Position numbers and translations under genes: made by a program. Positions 38,390 through 47,455 of a stretch of DNA of 57,025 bases are shown in pieces. The notes beneath the pieces were generated by a model. It was given only the letters and a program-made list of their open reading frames with translations. It was not told where the DNA came from and did no database searches. Source of the DNA: Halomonas sp. (GTDB taxonomy: Bacteria; Pseudomonadota; Gammaproteobacteria; Pseudomonadales; Halomonadaceae); NCBI RefSeq assembly GCF_030457605.1, contig NZ_JAKDUR010000012.1:1-57025 (forward strand), written 5' to 3'. Numbering within the stretch: the stretch's first letter is position 1; each line of letters begins with the position of its first letter.

Positions 38390-40330
38390 ATGCTGCCATT
38401 ATCTACCCACCTGATCCGACTGATGTGCCTGACGCTCAGCGGCGTCACGGTCGTCGTGGTGCCGTGGTCAGATATCACCTCCGCCGCGCTCACGGGGATT
38501 GCCGTGGCCCAGCTGGCCAAAAGTACCGGGCAAAAAACTGCCGCCCTGGCGCTGGCCGCCCTCATTCTTGCCGCTCTGCTGCCTGGCTTTGCCAGCTACG
38601 TCATTCCCGAGCCACTGATCAGCACCGATCAGTGGCTGGCCGCCATACAGGCGCTCGCTCCCGGGGCCTCGCTTGCCAGCTTTCGACCACCGCTTCTCAC
38701 CACTCTGGCGCTGATGTTGCTGGCACTGACATTGCTGCTGCGCCAACGTGCCCAGCTGGGGGCACCGTTGCTACTATCCGGCGCCGGCTTACTGGTGTTT
38801 GCCCAGCTGGCATACCGGCTAATACCCGCCCCCATCATGCCGCTGCTTGAACACCGCCTGACCGGCGCCATGCTGGCAGTGCTGGCCGCGTTGACGTTGG
38901 CCCAACTGCTGCTGGCCAAGCCCCGTTGGCAGGGGCAGCCCCGTCTCAACCGCTCACTACTGCCCTCTGCTTCACTGATTCTGGCCGTGCTGACCTTCTG
39001 GCACTACCAGAATCGTCACGCCGAGGACGAACTGCACGAGGCCGTCCGCGAGGAAGGCGCGACCTTCATCGCACGCCTGTCCAACGATGTGCACAACCGC
39101 CTTGACGCCATGAACCGCTTTTCCCATTCCTGGCGCCTGATCCAGGGCTCTCCTACTGCAGAGCAATGGCGTAGCCAGGCGGCACATCTTCAAACTCAAG
39201 AGTTTCGTTACCTGATCAATATTTCGTTTGTCAGCCCCGACAGCCGGATTATTCACGTTTACCCCGATACGCCGACCAACGTATCCATCCAGGGGAAAGC
39301 CACTCGCCAGGCAGAAATCCAGGCACTCAACGCCGCATTAAACGGTGCCAACCGCACCAGCACCGCTATTATCGACTTACTGCAGAACGAACCCGGTCTT
39401 GTTTACTACCTTCCTGTGCGCAACGCCAGCACCACCACCGTGGGCGCCGCCTGCATGGTGATCAGCCTTCCACTGCTGGCGGATACGCTGTTTGCTGCCT
39501 CGAACCCCGAGCACGCGCTATGGAGCTGGAATATTCAAGACCGCATGCTCACCCACTTTGGCTCTCTCGAATATCCCGGCCCCTGGCAATATCACTACCG
39601 GTTGTCGCTGCCCGGTCATTCGGTGGACGTGGTGCAGCGCCCGCGCCGCGACTATTTGCTGTCCCGGTATCCGCGTCTGCCGGCCATCAGCCTGACCACC
39701 GGCCTGCTGCTGGCTTACCTGCTGTACATGGTGCTTTACACCTTTCAGCGCCTGGGCGAGCAGAACGTGGCGTTTCGGCGCAACAACGCCCGCCTGCAAG
39801 AAGAAATCGACGAGCGCCAGCGCCTGCAGGAAGAGGTCGAATGGCTGGCGCGCCACGATGAACTGACCGGCCTGGCCAACCGGCGCTATTTTCTGGAGCG
39901 TATTGATACCCAACGAGACACGCCGCCGTTGAGCCTGATTCTGTGCGATATCGACCACTTCAAGCGCATCAACGACCGGCTCGGGCACCTGGTAGGCGAC
40001 AAGTATCTGGAGGCCATCGCCGGCATCGGCCAAACCGTCATGGCAGAAAATGGCGGCTTCTTCGCCCGCTATGGCGGCGAAGAGTTTATCGGCTGTCTGC
40101 CCGGCGTCGACCACGCCCAGGCGATGGCTATCGCGGAAACGCTGCGCCATCGCACGTATCAACGCTCGCTGCCACATGACGACGGCAGTCGCGTCAGCCT
40201 GAGCGCCGGGGTGGCCACCTATGCCGGCGGCCGTTTCGATCTGCCACAACTGATGCAGACCGCCGACGAAGCACTTTACCGCGCCAAGGCCCGGGGGCGT
40301 AATCGGATAGAAAGCACCGCCGATACCTGA
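38390..40330 (+). CDS. CHASE-GGDEF diguanylate cyclase, copy 2 (no I-site)
   Basis: The 646-residue paralogue of the protein at 35856-37820 has the same order: about six N-terminal helices, CHASE-like sensor (HVYPDTPTN), helix LLLAYLLYMVLYTF, coiled coil, and GGDEF domain from HDELTGLANRRYF. The active site is RYGGEEF and the I-site position is ENGG. Similarity is highest from the last membrane helix onward and lower in the sensor and N-terminal helices, as expected if the inputs diverged after duplication. It has no tight operon partner; tesB begins 106 bases downstream. Confidence 0.88.
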   Translation: MLPLSTHLIRLMCLTLSGVTVVVVPWSDITSAALTGIAVAQLAKSTGQKTAALALAALILAALLPGFASYVIPEPLISTDQWLAAIQALAPGASLASFRPPLLTTLALMLLALTLLLRQRAQLGAPLLLSGAGLLVFAQLAYRLIPAPIMPLLEHRLTGAMLAVLAALTLAQLLLAKPRWQGQPRLNRSLLPSASLILAVLTFWHYQNRHAEDELHEAVREEGATFIARLSNDVHNRLDAMNRFSHSWRLIQGSPTAEQWRSQAAHLQTQEFRYLINISFVSPDSRIIHVYPDTPTNVSIQGKATRQAEIQALNAALNGANRTSTAIIDLLQNEPGLVYYLPVRNASTTTVGAACMVISLPLLADTLFAASNPEHALWSWNIQDRMLTHFGSLEYPGPWQYHYRLSLPGHSVDVVQRPRRDYLLSRYPRLPAISLTTGLLLAYLLYMVLYTFQRLGEQNVAFRRNNARLQEEIDERQRLQEEVEWLARHDELTGLANRRYFLERIDTQRDTPPLSLILCDIDHFKRINDRLGHLVGDKYLEAIAGIGQTVMAENGGFFARYGGEEFIGCLPGVDHAQAMAIAETLRHRTYQRSLPHDDGSRVSLSAGVATYAGGRFDLPQLMQTADEALYRAKARGRNRIESTADT

Positions 40331-40436
40331 GCGTGATGAACACGGGGCACACAACGCTAAAGCGCTGGTCCACCCCATAGCCATAAACTCCGCTAAAATA
40401 AGCCCACGTTCCCCTGCCACCTCAAGGAGTTGCCGC

Positions 40437-41285
40437 ATGAACCACACACCAGGGCCTGTTGCCCTTGAACAACTGGTCACGCTGCTTGACCTCGAGCCGC
40501 TGGAAGACACGCTGTTTCGCGGCCAAAGCCAGGACCTGGGCCTGCCCCAGCTTTACGGCGGCCAAGTACTCGGTCAAGCGCTTGCCGCGGCCACCAGCAC
40601 CGTTCCCGAGGATCGCCGGCCGCACTCCCAGCACGGTTACTTTCTACGCCCGGGCGACCCACACCGCCCGGTCGTCTATCAGGTTGACAAGGTGCGCGAC
40701 GGCGGCAGTTTTACCACCCGGCGGGTGACGGCCATTCAGAAAGGTCGGCCGATTTTTTTCTGCAGCGCATCGTTTCAGGTGCCCGAGGAAAGTCCGCTGA
40801 CCCATCAGGCCCCCATGCCCAGGGTGCCGACGCCTGAAGCCCTGCTGGAAAACAACAACGCAGCGCGGCATTCACACACCAAAGGCCACCCCAGCAAGTT
40901 CCTGCTCGTCCCCCGGCAGCCGGGCGACGACCGGCTCGCCAGACGCTGCCTGTGGTTTCGCTTTGACGGCACCCTGCCTGATACGCCGGCGCTGCATCGC
41001 CACCTTTTATCGTACGCCTCGGACTTCAACCTGCTGACCACCGCGCTGGTGCCCCACGGCGTGTCCTTTACCGACCCCCGGCTGCAGATCGCAAGTCTGG
41101 ATCATGCCATCTGGCTGCACGCCGATGCCCGCCTGGACGACTGGCTTTTGTACGTCATCGAATCGCCGTGGGCAGGCAACGCCCGCGGGCTGTCCCAGGG
41201 CTCTATCTATCGCCGTGACGGCCGGCTGGTGGCATCCACGACTCAGGAAGGGCTGACGCGCCTGCACGATACGCCAAAGGGCTGA
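40437..41285 (+). CDS. tesB: Acyl-CoA thioesterase II
   Basis: Hydrolyses acyl-CoAs. The 282-residue double hotdog protein (286 in E. coli) has LYGGQVLGQALAAA, HSQHGYFLRPGD, GGSFTTRRVTAIQKG and FFCSASFQ in the first domain. The catalytic elements are in SLDHAIWLHADARLDDW, ESPWAGNARGLSQGSIYRRDG and ASTTQEGL. AAGGAG lies about 8 bases before the ATG at 40437. A TAAAAT at 40394-40399 could be its -10. Confidence 0.94.
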   Translation: MNHTPGPVALEQLVTLLDLEPLEDTLFRGQSQDLGLPQLYGGQVLGQALAAATSTVPEDRRPHSQHGYFLRPGDPHRPVVYQVDKVRDGGSFTTRRVTAIQKGRPIFFCSASFQVPEESPLTHQAPMPRVPTPEALLENNNAARHSHTKGHPSKFLLVPRQPGDDRLARRCLWFRFDGTLPDTPALHRHLLSYASDFNLLTTALVPHGVSFTDPRLQIASLDHAIWLHADARLDDWLLYVIESPWAGNARGLSQGSIYRRDGRLVASTTQEGLTRLHDTPKG

Positions 41286-41309
41286 AGCGCACCGCATGGC
41301 CGTTAACCA

Positions 41310-41349
41310 TAAAAAAACGCCAGCGCCCGTTTATTACAGGCGCTGGCGT
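41310..41349 (-). terminator. Terminator between convergent tesB and maeB
   Basis: A perfect 11-base-pair stem ACGCCAGCGCC (41317-41327) with GGCGCTGGCGT (41339-41349). On the minus strand it is followed by TTTTTTTAT, so it primarily ends the malic enzyme transcript. Read from tesB it lacks a U-tract. Confidence 0.85.
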
Positions 41350-41378
41350 CAGGCAGCTACGTCGCGTTCGGCGTTGAT

Positions 41379-42650
41379 TTATTCGCCGTAAACATCACCG
41401 ATGGACGTCAGCGGATAGTGCGCGGGATATGGCTTACGCGCCACGCCGCTGTCGACCGCCGCCTGGGCCACTGCCGCAGACACGCGATCCAGCAGGCGAA
41501 TATCCACCGGCGTGGGAATGATGTACTCGCGGCCGAAGCTCATTTCTTCACGCTCGTAGGCATCAAGCACTTCCTGCGGCACCGGCTCCCGAGCCAGATC
41601 GGCAATGGCATGAACCGCTGCCACCTTCATTTCCTCATTGATCGACGTGGCGCGCACGTCCAGCGCCCCGCGGAAGATGAACGGGAAACCCAGCACGTTG
41701 TTGACCTGGTTGGGGTAGTCGGAACGCCCCGTCGCCATGATCACGTCTGAACGCGCCTCGCGTGCATCGTGCGGGTGAATTTCCGGGTCAGGGTTGGAAC
41801 AGGCAAATACCACCGGATCAGCGGCCATCTTGCCGAGCTGCTCCTTGGAGAGCAGATTGGGGCCGGACAGGCCAACAAACACATCAGCCCCTTCAATCAC
41901 GTCATCCAGGGTGCGCTTGTCGGTCTTGTTGGCAAACAGCGCCTTGTATTCGTTGAGATTGTCGCGCTCGGTATGAATCACGCCCTTGCTGTCGAGCATG
42001 AAGATGTTTTCCCGGCGCATGCCGCAGGAAATCAGCAGGTTCATGCAGGCAATCGCCGCAGAGCCCGCGCCCAGGCACACAACCCGTGCATCCTCAAGCG
42101 GCTTGCCGGCAATATGCAGCGCGTTGATCATGCCCGCCGCCGTGACAATCGCGGTGCCGTGCTGATCATCATGAAAGACCGGAATGTTGCAGCGCTTTTT
42201 CAGCTCACGCTCGATCTCGAAGCATTCCGGCGCCTTGATGTCTTCAAGGTTGATGCCGCCCCAGCTGTCGGCGATGTTGGCTACGGTCTCGATGAACGTC
42301 TGCGCGTCTTCGGTATCCACCTCGACATCGACCGAGTTGACGCCGGCAAAGCGCTTGAACAGCACGCCCTTGCCTTCCATGACCGGCTTGCTCGCCAGTG
42401 CGCCGAGATTACCCAGTCCAAGAATCGCGGTGCCGTTGGAAATCACCGCCACAAGGTTGCCCTTGCCGGTATAGCGGTAGGCGTTTTCGACATCCTTGGC
42501 AATTTCACGTACAGGTTCTGCCACGCCCGGGCTGTAAGCCAGCGCCAGATCGCGCGCGGTAGCGGTCGGCTTGGTCAGCTCTACCGAAAGTTTGCCGGGG
42601 ATCGGTTTGGCGTGATAATCCAAAGCAGCCTGCTTAAATGCATCCGTCAT
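41379..42650 (-). CDS. maeB: Malic enzyme, short form without phosphotransacetylase domain
   Basis: Oxidatively decarboxylates malate to pyruvate, probably with NADP. The 423-residue protein has the catalytic Tyr39 in LAYSPGVAEP, the GTAILGLGNLGALASKPVMEGK lysine region (read in parts), metal-site FHDDQHGTAIV, dinucleotide site CLGAGSAAIACMNLL, and FACSNPDPEI. It stops where E. coli MaeB (759 residues) continues into a phosphotransacetylase-like domain; this short form is usual in Pseudomonas relatives. The ribosome-binding site is weak (GGA 10 bases upstream). The upstream leader is unusual (see 42651-43029). Confidence 0.92.
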   Translation of the reverse strand: MTDAFKQAALDYHAKPIPGKLSVELTKPTATARDLALAYSPGVAEPVREIAKDVENAYRYTGKGNLVAVISNGTAILGLGNLGALASKPVMEGKGVLFKRFAGVNSVDVEVDTEDAQTFIETVANIADSWGGINLEDIKAPECFEIERELKKRCNIPVFHDDQHGTAIVTAAGMINALHIAGKPLEDARVVCLGAGSAAIACMNLLISCGMRRENIFMLDSKGVIHTERDNLNEYKALFANKTDKRTLDDVIEGADVFVGLSGPNLLSKEQLGKMAADPVVFACSNPDPEIHPHDAREARSDVIMATGRSDYPNQVNNVLGFPFIFRGALDVRATSINEEMKVAAVHAIADLAREPVPQEVLDAYEREEMSFGREYIIPTPVDIRLLDRVSAAVAQAAVDSGVARKPYPAHYPLTSIGDVYGE

Positions 42651-42700
42651 GGTCAGAGTCCAGTTCAGCGTTGAAAAATGGGAAGGCTTTCCAGAATATA

Positions 42701-42727
42701 GAAAAACCCGAGACGCCTCAAGCGTCT
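42701..42727 (-). terminator. Possible attenuator hairpin upstream of maeB
   Basis: On the minus strand AGACGC (42727-42722), loop TTGAG, GCGTCT (42716-42711), then CGGGTTTTTC. The TGA stop of a short reading frame (42762-42718) falls in the loop. The stem is only 6 base pairs, so the call is tentative. Confidence 0.4.
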
Positions 42728-42970
42728 TTCCGGCTCTCTGAAGAAAAGCCCTTTTCCTTCATTTTCATCATCCTTTCGAGCTTTTTAGCCGCAAAATTGC
42801 TTTCTTTCAGCCTTTTAAACGAAGTAAAAGCCACATTTTCGACGTTCGCACAGGATTTTTGTGGAAAATAATTCCATAAAAAATGGGCGGCGTCTGTCCC
42901 ACCATCGCCCGAAGATGGATTTCCAGCCGGCGTCATGGGCAGAGACCCCACATCTGAAGTGTTCCAGGCA

Positions 42971-43000
42971 TAAAAAAACCCACGCCGTGGCGTGGGTTTT
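42971..43000 (-). terminator. Rho-independent terminator of rpmE
   Basis: Stem formed by AAAACCCACGCC and GGCGTGGGTTTT (42975-43000, tight loop). On the minus strand it is followed by a run of T. It starts 30 bases after the rpmE stop codon. Confidence 0.85.
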
Positions 43001-43029
43001 AGCGCGCCGGCCAATGCCGGGCGTGGCGT

Positions 43030-43245
43030 TTAGCTGCGCTTCATTGCAGCGCCGAAACGCTTGTTGAAGCGCTCTACGCGGCCGCCGGTGGTCGCTTGCT
43101 TCTGCTTGCCGGTGTAGAACGGGTGGCAGTTGGAGCATACGTCCAGCGAGAAGTCGTGGCCGGACGTGCTACCCACGGCAAAGCTCTCGCCGCAGGAGCA
43201 AGTGGCGGTGACCGTGTTGTAATTCGGGTGGATACCTTGTTTCAT
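43030..43245 (-). CDS. rpmE: 50S ribosomal protein L31, zinc-binding form
   Basis: The 71-residue protein begins [16 protein letters not shown] and has Cys16, Cys18, Cys37 and Cys40 (CSCGESF and [15 protein letters not shown]), the C+ form that binds zinc at the ribosome. It ends in a basic segment, [13 protein letters not shown]. An in-frame ATG at 43275 would add ten residues with no family match. It is divergent from priA, as in other gammaproteobacteria. Confidence 0.97.
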   Translation of the reverse strand: MKQGIHPNYNTVTATCSCGESFAVGSTSGHDFSLDVCSNCHPFYTGKQKQATTGGRVERFNKRFGAAMKRS

Positions 43246-43413
43246 CTTGAACCTCACAAAGCTGTATGCCGCCACCTGATCACCTTGCCAGGCACCGCAT
43301 ACGGGTTGAAAAACGTGCTGAACCGGTTAGCCGTTAACGCCCGCACGCCCCAAAAGGCGGTGGCGTGGCGCAAAGCGGTCGCGCATTCTACCAAACCTGA
43401 CGCCGGAGGCCAA

Positions 43414-45642
43414 TTGCCCACCCGCGAATTTTCGTCGCCCATCCTGCGCGTGGCGCTGCCTTCGCCGCTGCGCCGGCTGTTTGACTACCTGCCCGCCGCC
43501 CGAGCACCCGCGTGCGGCTGGCAGCCGGGGTTACGCGTGTACGTGCCGTTTGGCCACCGCGACGTGGTAGGCGTCGTCATCGAGGTGGCCGGCCAGAGCG
43601 AGCTGCCCCGGCACAAATTGCGCGCGGTGAGCGAGCCGCTTGACGACGCGCCGCTGCCGGCAGACTGGCTGTGGCTGTGCCGCTTTACTGCACGCTACTA
43701 CCAGCACAGCCTGGGCGATACGCTGCACCATGCCCTGCCCGCGCGGCTGCGCCAGGGCCACCCCATGGCCGGGCGCACCCACACCCTGTGGCGCCAGCTC
43801 CCTGACGCCCCCGATGCGCCGGACTTCGGCCGCGCCACGCGTCAGGCCGAGCTGTGGGCGCTTTTGGGCCAGCATCCGCACGGATTGGCCACCCGAGCGA
43901 TTACCGCTCACGGCTTCACCCACGATGTGCTTAACCGGCTGCTGCACAAACAACTGATTGAGCGCCGCGAGGTCGAAACCGCTGCCGCCGAGCTCACCGG
44001 CGGATCGCTTCTGGCCGCACCGGCGCTGCCGCTCAATCGCGAGCAATCCGAAGTGCTGGCCGCGTTGCATGAAAAACTCACGCACTTTCACCCCTGCCTG
44101 CTGGAAGGCGTGACCGGCAGTGGCAAAACCGAGGTTTATCTGCAGCTGATCGAGGCCGTGGTCGCCAAAGGCCAGCAGGCGCTGGTACTGGTGCCCGAGA
44201 TCGGCCTCACCCCCCAGACGCTGGCGCGCTTTCGCCAACGCTTCAACGCGCCGGTGCTGGCGCTGCACTCGGGGCTCACCGACGCCGAACGCCTCGACGT
44301 CTGGGAAGCCGCTGCCAGCGGTCGGGCGCGGATCATCATCGGCACCCGCTCGGCGATTTTCACCCCGCTATCCGATCCCGGCGCGATCATTGTCGACGAA
44401 GAGCATGACGGCTCCTACAAACAGCAGGACGGACTGCGCTACCACGCCCGGGACCTGGCCGTGGCACGCGCCCACTATCACGGCATCCCGGTGGTACTGG
44501 GCAGCGCCACGCCGTCGCTTGAGAGCCTGCATCAGGCACTGGACGGGCACTATCGCCACCTGCGCCTGACCCAGCGCGCCAGCCGCCATCCGCCGGCCAA
44601 GCTGGAGCTTTTGGACCTGCGCCACCGGCGCCGCCAGGGTGGACTGCTGCCCGATGCGATCAAGGCCACCAAAGCCACGCTTGCGGCCGGCAAACAAGTG
44701 CTGGTGTTTATCAACCGTCGTGGCTTTGCCCCCACTCTTGCCTGCCATGCCTGCGGCTGGATGGCCGAATGCGGCCAGTGCGACGCCCGCATGACCCTGC
44801 ACCGCGCGCCACCACTTTTGGCCTGCCACCACTGCGATAGCCGCCGCGCCCTGCCCGACGCCTGCCCCGAGTGTCACAGTGGCGATTTACGCGCGCTTGG
44901 CAGCGGCACCGAACGTAGCGAAGAAACCCTGCAAACGCTGTTTCCCGACACCCCGATCCACCGCATCGACCGCGACAGCACGCGCAGAAAAGACAGCTTT
45001 GAACAGGCGCTCAAGGAAATCCAGCGCGGCGAGCCGTGCCTGCTGGTGGGCACCCAGATGCTGGCCAAGGGCCACCACCTGCCCCACGTCACGCTGGTAG
45101 TCGTGGTCAACGCCGACGGCGGGCTTTACGCCGCGGACTTTCGCGCCCTGGAACATAACGCCCAGCTGCTGGAGCAGGTGGCCGGGCGCGCCGGGCGCGC
45201 CGCCGACCCCGGCCGCGTGCTGGTACAAACCCTGCACCCCGATGACCCGCAGCTGGGTCAGCTGGCCGAGCACGGCTACGCGGCCCTGGCGCGTGACCTG
45301 CTGGAAGAACGACGCATTGCGCGGCTACCGCCGTTTGGCTTTATGGCGCTGTTGCGCGTGGAAAGCCCGCGAGCGGATGCCGCCACCGCCCTTGCCCAAA
45401 GTGCGGCTAGCGCACTGCGCGAATGGCTGGCCCGGACGGCCACTGCCGCCCAGTGCCTGGGGCCGGTGCCGGCACCCATGGAGCGCCGACAGAACCGCTA
45501 TCATCTGCACGTGATGCTGAGTGCCGACAAGCGCAGCCGCCTGCACGCCGCCGCGAGTTTTCTCGCCCAGTGGCTTGAAGCCAGCTCTGATGCGCGCCGC
45601 GTGCGCTGGTCGCTGGATATCGACCCGCAAACGCTATCCTAG
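43414..45642 (+). CDS. priA: Primosomal replication protein N' (PriA helicase)
   Basis: Restarts stalled forks. From a TTG start at 43414 the protein has 742 residues (732 in E. coli). It has the N-terminal 3'-end binding domain ILRVALPSPLRRLFDYL, Walker A EGVTGSGKTEVYL, DEAH-type IVDEEHDGSYKQ, and GSATPSLES. The eight-cysteine zinc region runs from CHACGWMAECGQC to CPECHSGDL, and GTQMLAKGHHLP and VAGRAGRA follow. TTG is chosen because GGAGG lies 4 bases upstream and the conserved domain begins ten residues later. The only upstream ATG at 43096 would read through rpmE. Confidence 0.94.
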   Translation: MPTREFSSPILRVALPSPLRRLFDYLPAARAPACGWQPGLRVYVPFGHRDVVGVVIEVAGQSELPRHKLRAVSEPLDDAPLPADWLWLCRFTARYYQHSLGDTLHHALPARLRQGHPMAGRTHTLWRQLPDAPDAPDFGRATRQAELWALLGQHPHGLATRAITAHGFTHDVLNRLLHKQLIERREVETAAAELTGGSLLAAPALPLNREQSEVLAALHEKLTHFHPCLLEGVTGSGKTEVYLQLIEAVVAKGQQALVLVPEIGLTPQTLARFRQRFNAPVLALHSGLTDAERLDVWEAAASGRARIIIGTRSAIFTPLSDPGAIIVDEEHDGSYKQQDGLRYHARDLAVARAHYHGIPVVLGSATPSLESLHQALDGHYRHLRLTQRASRHPPAKLELLDLRHRRRQGGLLPDAIKATKATLAAGKQVLVFINRRGFAPTLACHACGWMAECGQCDARMTLHRAPPLLACHHCDSRRALPDACPECHSGDLRALGSGTERSEETLQTLFPDTPIHRIDRDSTRRKDSFEQALKEIQRGEPCLLVGTQMLAKGHHLPHVTLVVVVNADGGLYAADFRALEHNAQLLEQVAGRAGRAADPGRVLVQTLHPDDPQLGQLAEHGYAALARDLLEERRIARLPPFGFMALLRVESPRADAATALAQSAASALREWLARTATAAQCLGPVPAPMERRQNRYHLHVMLSADKRSRLHAAASFLAQWLEASSDARRVRWSLDIDPQTLS

Positions 45643-45766
45643 ATGCCACTTTGAAACTCATCGCTAAAAGCTGATAATGAGCGCCCTGATTTTCCAGCGC
45701 TCACCGCAACGCCGCGCCCCTGAGAGGCGCTCGCGCACGCCGCCACCGACGTATCCGGATACTCAC

Positions 45767-47452
45767 ATGAAAGACACGATTATTGCTTTGCTCGAAAGTG
45801 CCATCAGCGCACTCAAGCACCAGGGCGTGCTGCCCGACGACCTGCAGCCAGCCGTCAAGGTTGACCCCACCAAGGACAAGGCCCACGGCGACTACGCCAC
45901 CAACCTGGCGCTGATGCTGGCCAAACCCGCTGGCATGAAGCCCCGGGAGCTGGCCGAGGCGATCATTCAGGCGCTGCCGGCAAACGACGCGGTACACAAG
46001 ACCGAAATTGCCGGCCCCGGCTTTATCAACTTTTTTGCCGCCACCGATGCCGCCGCACAGATTGTCGCGCAGGTGCTCGACGCCGGCGACGCTTTCGGCC
46101 GTAGCCTGGCCGGCCAGGGCGAAAAGGTGCAGGTCGAATTTGTCTCTGCCAACCCCACCGGTCCGCTGCACGTCGGCCACGGCCGCGGCGCTGCCATTGG
46201 CGACTGCCTGTGCCGGCTGTTGGAAGCCACCGGCTTCGACGTTACCCGCGAGTTCTACTACAACGACGCGGGCGCGCAGATTCAAAACCTTGCCCGCTCG
46301 GTGCAGGCGCGCGCCAAAGACCTCGGTCCGGACGACGCCAGCTGGCCCGAAAACGGCTACCGCGGTCACTACATCGTCGACGTCGCCAATGACTATCTCG
46401 CCGGCCGCACCGTGGTCGCCGACGACCGCGAAGTCACCGCCAGCGCCGACCCTGATGACCTCAGCGCGATTCAGGACTTCGCCGTGGCGTGGCTGCGCCG
46501 CGAGCAGGACCTCGACCTCAAGGCCTTCGGCGTGGCGTTTGATGTCTACTTCCTTGAGTCCTCGCTGTATGAAAAAGGCAAGGTCGAGGCCACGGTCAAA
46601 AAGCTGGTCGATAACGGCCATACCTATGAGGAAGACGGCGCCGTATGGCTGCGCACCACGGCCTTCGGCGACGACAAGGACCGCGTCATGCGCAAGCAGG
46701 ACGGCGGCTATACCTACTTCCTGCCCGACGTCGCCTACCATCTGGACAAGTGGCAGCGCGGCTTTACCACCGTAATCAACGAACAAGGCGCCGATCACCA
46801 CTCCACCGTCACCCGCGTGCGTGCCGGGCTGCAGGCGCTGGAAACCGGCATCCCCGCAGGCTTCCCCGACTACGTGCTGCACCAGATGGTGATGGTCACG
46901 CGCTCCGGCGTTGAAGTGAAGCTCTCCAAGCGCGCCGGCAGCTACGTCACCGTGCGCGACCTGATCGACGAGGTCGGCCGGGATGCAACGCGATTCTTCC
47001 TCGCCGCGCGCCGGGCAGATTCCCAGCTCACGTTCGACATCGACCTGGCCCGCTCCCAGTCCAACGACAATCCGGTGTACTACATCCAGTACGCCCACGC
47101 CCGGGTGTGCAGCATGCTGCGCCGGGTCGAGGCCGACGGCAAAACCTTCGACCACGCGATGGCGCTGGACAACCTCGCCCTGCTCGATAGCGACCAGGAA
47201 AAAGCCGTACTCAACCGCCTGGCACGCTACCCCGAGGCGGTGGAAAATGCCGCCAAAAACCGCGAACCCCAGCAAATCGCCCAGTATTTGCTCGACCTCG
47301 CCGGGGATTTCCACACCTGCTACAACGCCGTCAAAGTCATGGTCGACGACGACGCCACGCGCAACGCCCGGCTGGCGCTGGGACTGGCTGCCCGCCAGAC
47401 CCTGCGCAACGGCCTTGACCTGATGGGCGTCAGCGCACCGGAGGAGATGTAA
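45767..47452 (+). CDS. argS: Arginyl-tRNA synthetase
   Basis: The 561-residue class I synthetase (577 in E. coli) has the N-terminal tRNA D-loop domain (about residues 1-95), the HIGH box in [14 protein letters not shown], and the KMSKS-equivalent [12 protein letters not shown]. The C-terminal helical anticodon domain carries [17 protein letters not shown]. The ATG at 45767 ([12 protein letters not shown]) matches other ArgS starts; 30 upstream in-frame codons do not. It follows priA, and the SPOR gene begins three bases after its stop. Confidence 0.96.
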   Translation: MKDTIIALLESAISALKHQGVLPDDLQPAVKVDPTKDKAHGDYATNLALMLAKPAGMKPRELAEAIIQALPANDAVHKTEIAGPGFINFFAATDAAAQIVAQVLDAGDAFGRSLAGQGEKVQVEFVSANPTGPLHVGHGRGAAIGDCLCRLLEATGFDVTREFYYNDAGAQIQNLARSVQARAKDLGPDDASWPENGYRGHYIVDVANDYLAGRTVVADDREVTASADPDDLSAIQDFAVAWLRREQDLDLKAFGVAFDVYFLESSLYEKGKVEATVKKLVDNGHTYEEDGAVWLRTTAFGDDKDRVMRKQDGGYTYFLPDVAYHLDKWQRGFTTVINEQGADHHSTVTRVRAGLQALETGIPAGFPDYVLHQMVMVTRSGVEVKLSKRAGSYVTVRDLIDEVGRDATRFFLAARRADSQLTFDIDLARSQSNDNPVYYIQYAHARVCSMLRRVEADGKTFDHAMALDNLALLDSDQEKAVLNRLARYPEAVENAAKNREPQQIAQYLLDLAGDFHTCYNAVKVMVDDDATRNARLALGLAARQTLRNGLDLMGVSAPEEM

Positions 47453-47455
47453 ACC

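Larger units (their letters stand above)
42651..43029. other. 379-base AT-rich non-coding leader between rpmE and maeB
   Basis: From left to right it holds a minus-strand TATATT (42700-42695) that could be a -10 for maeB, a short hairpin with a T-run (42701-42727), a minus-strand short reading frame with AAAGGA 8 bases before its ATG (42762 to stop 42718), an A+T-rich tract (about 42730-42880), several small inverted repeats, and the rpmE terminator (42971-43000). Base composition differs sharply from the neighbouring genes. Confidence 0.5.

Noticed and set aside
42718..43014. A 98-codon minus-strand frame between rpmE and maeB
   Set aside because: Its start lies beside the rpmE terminator and the frame reads through that hairpin. 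I keep only its last codons as a possible leader peptide.
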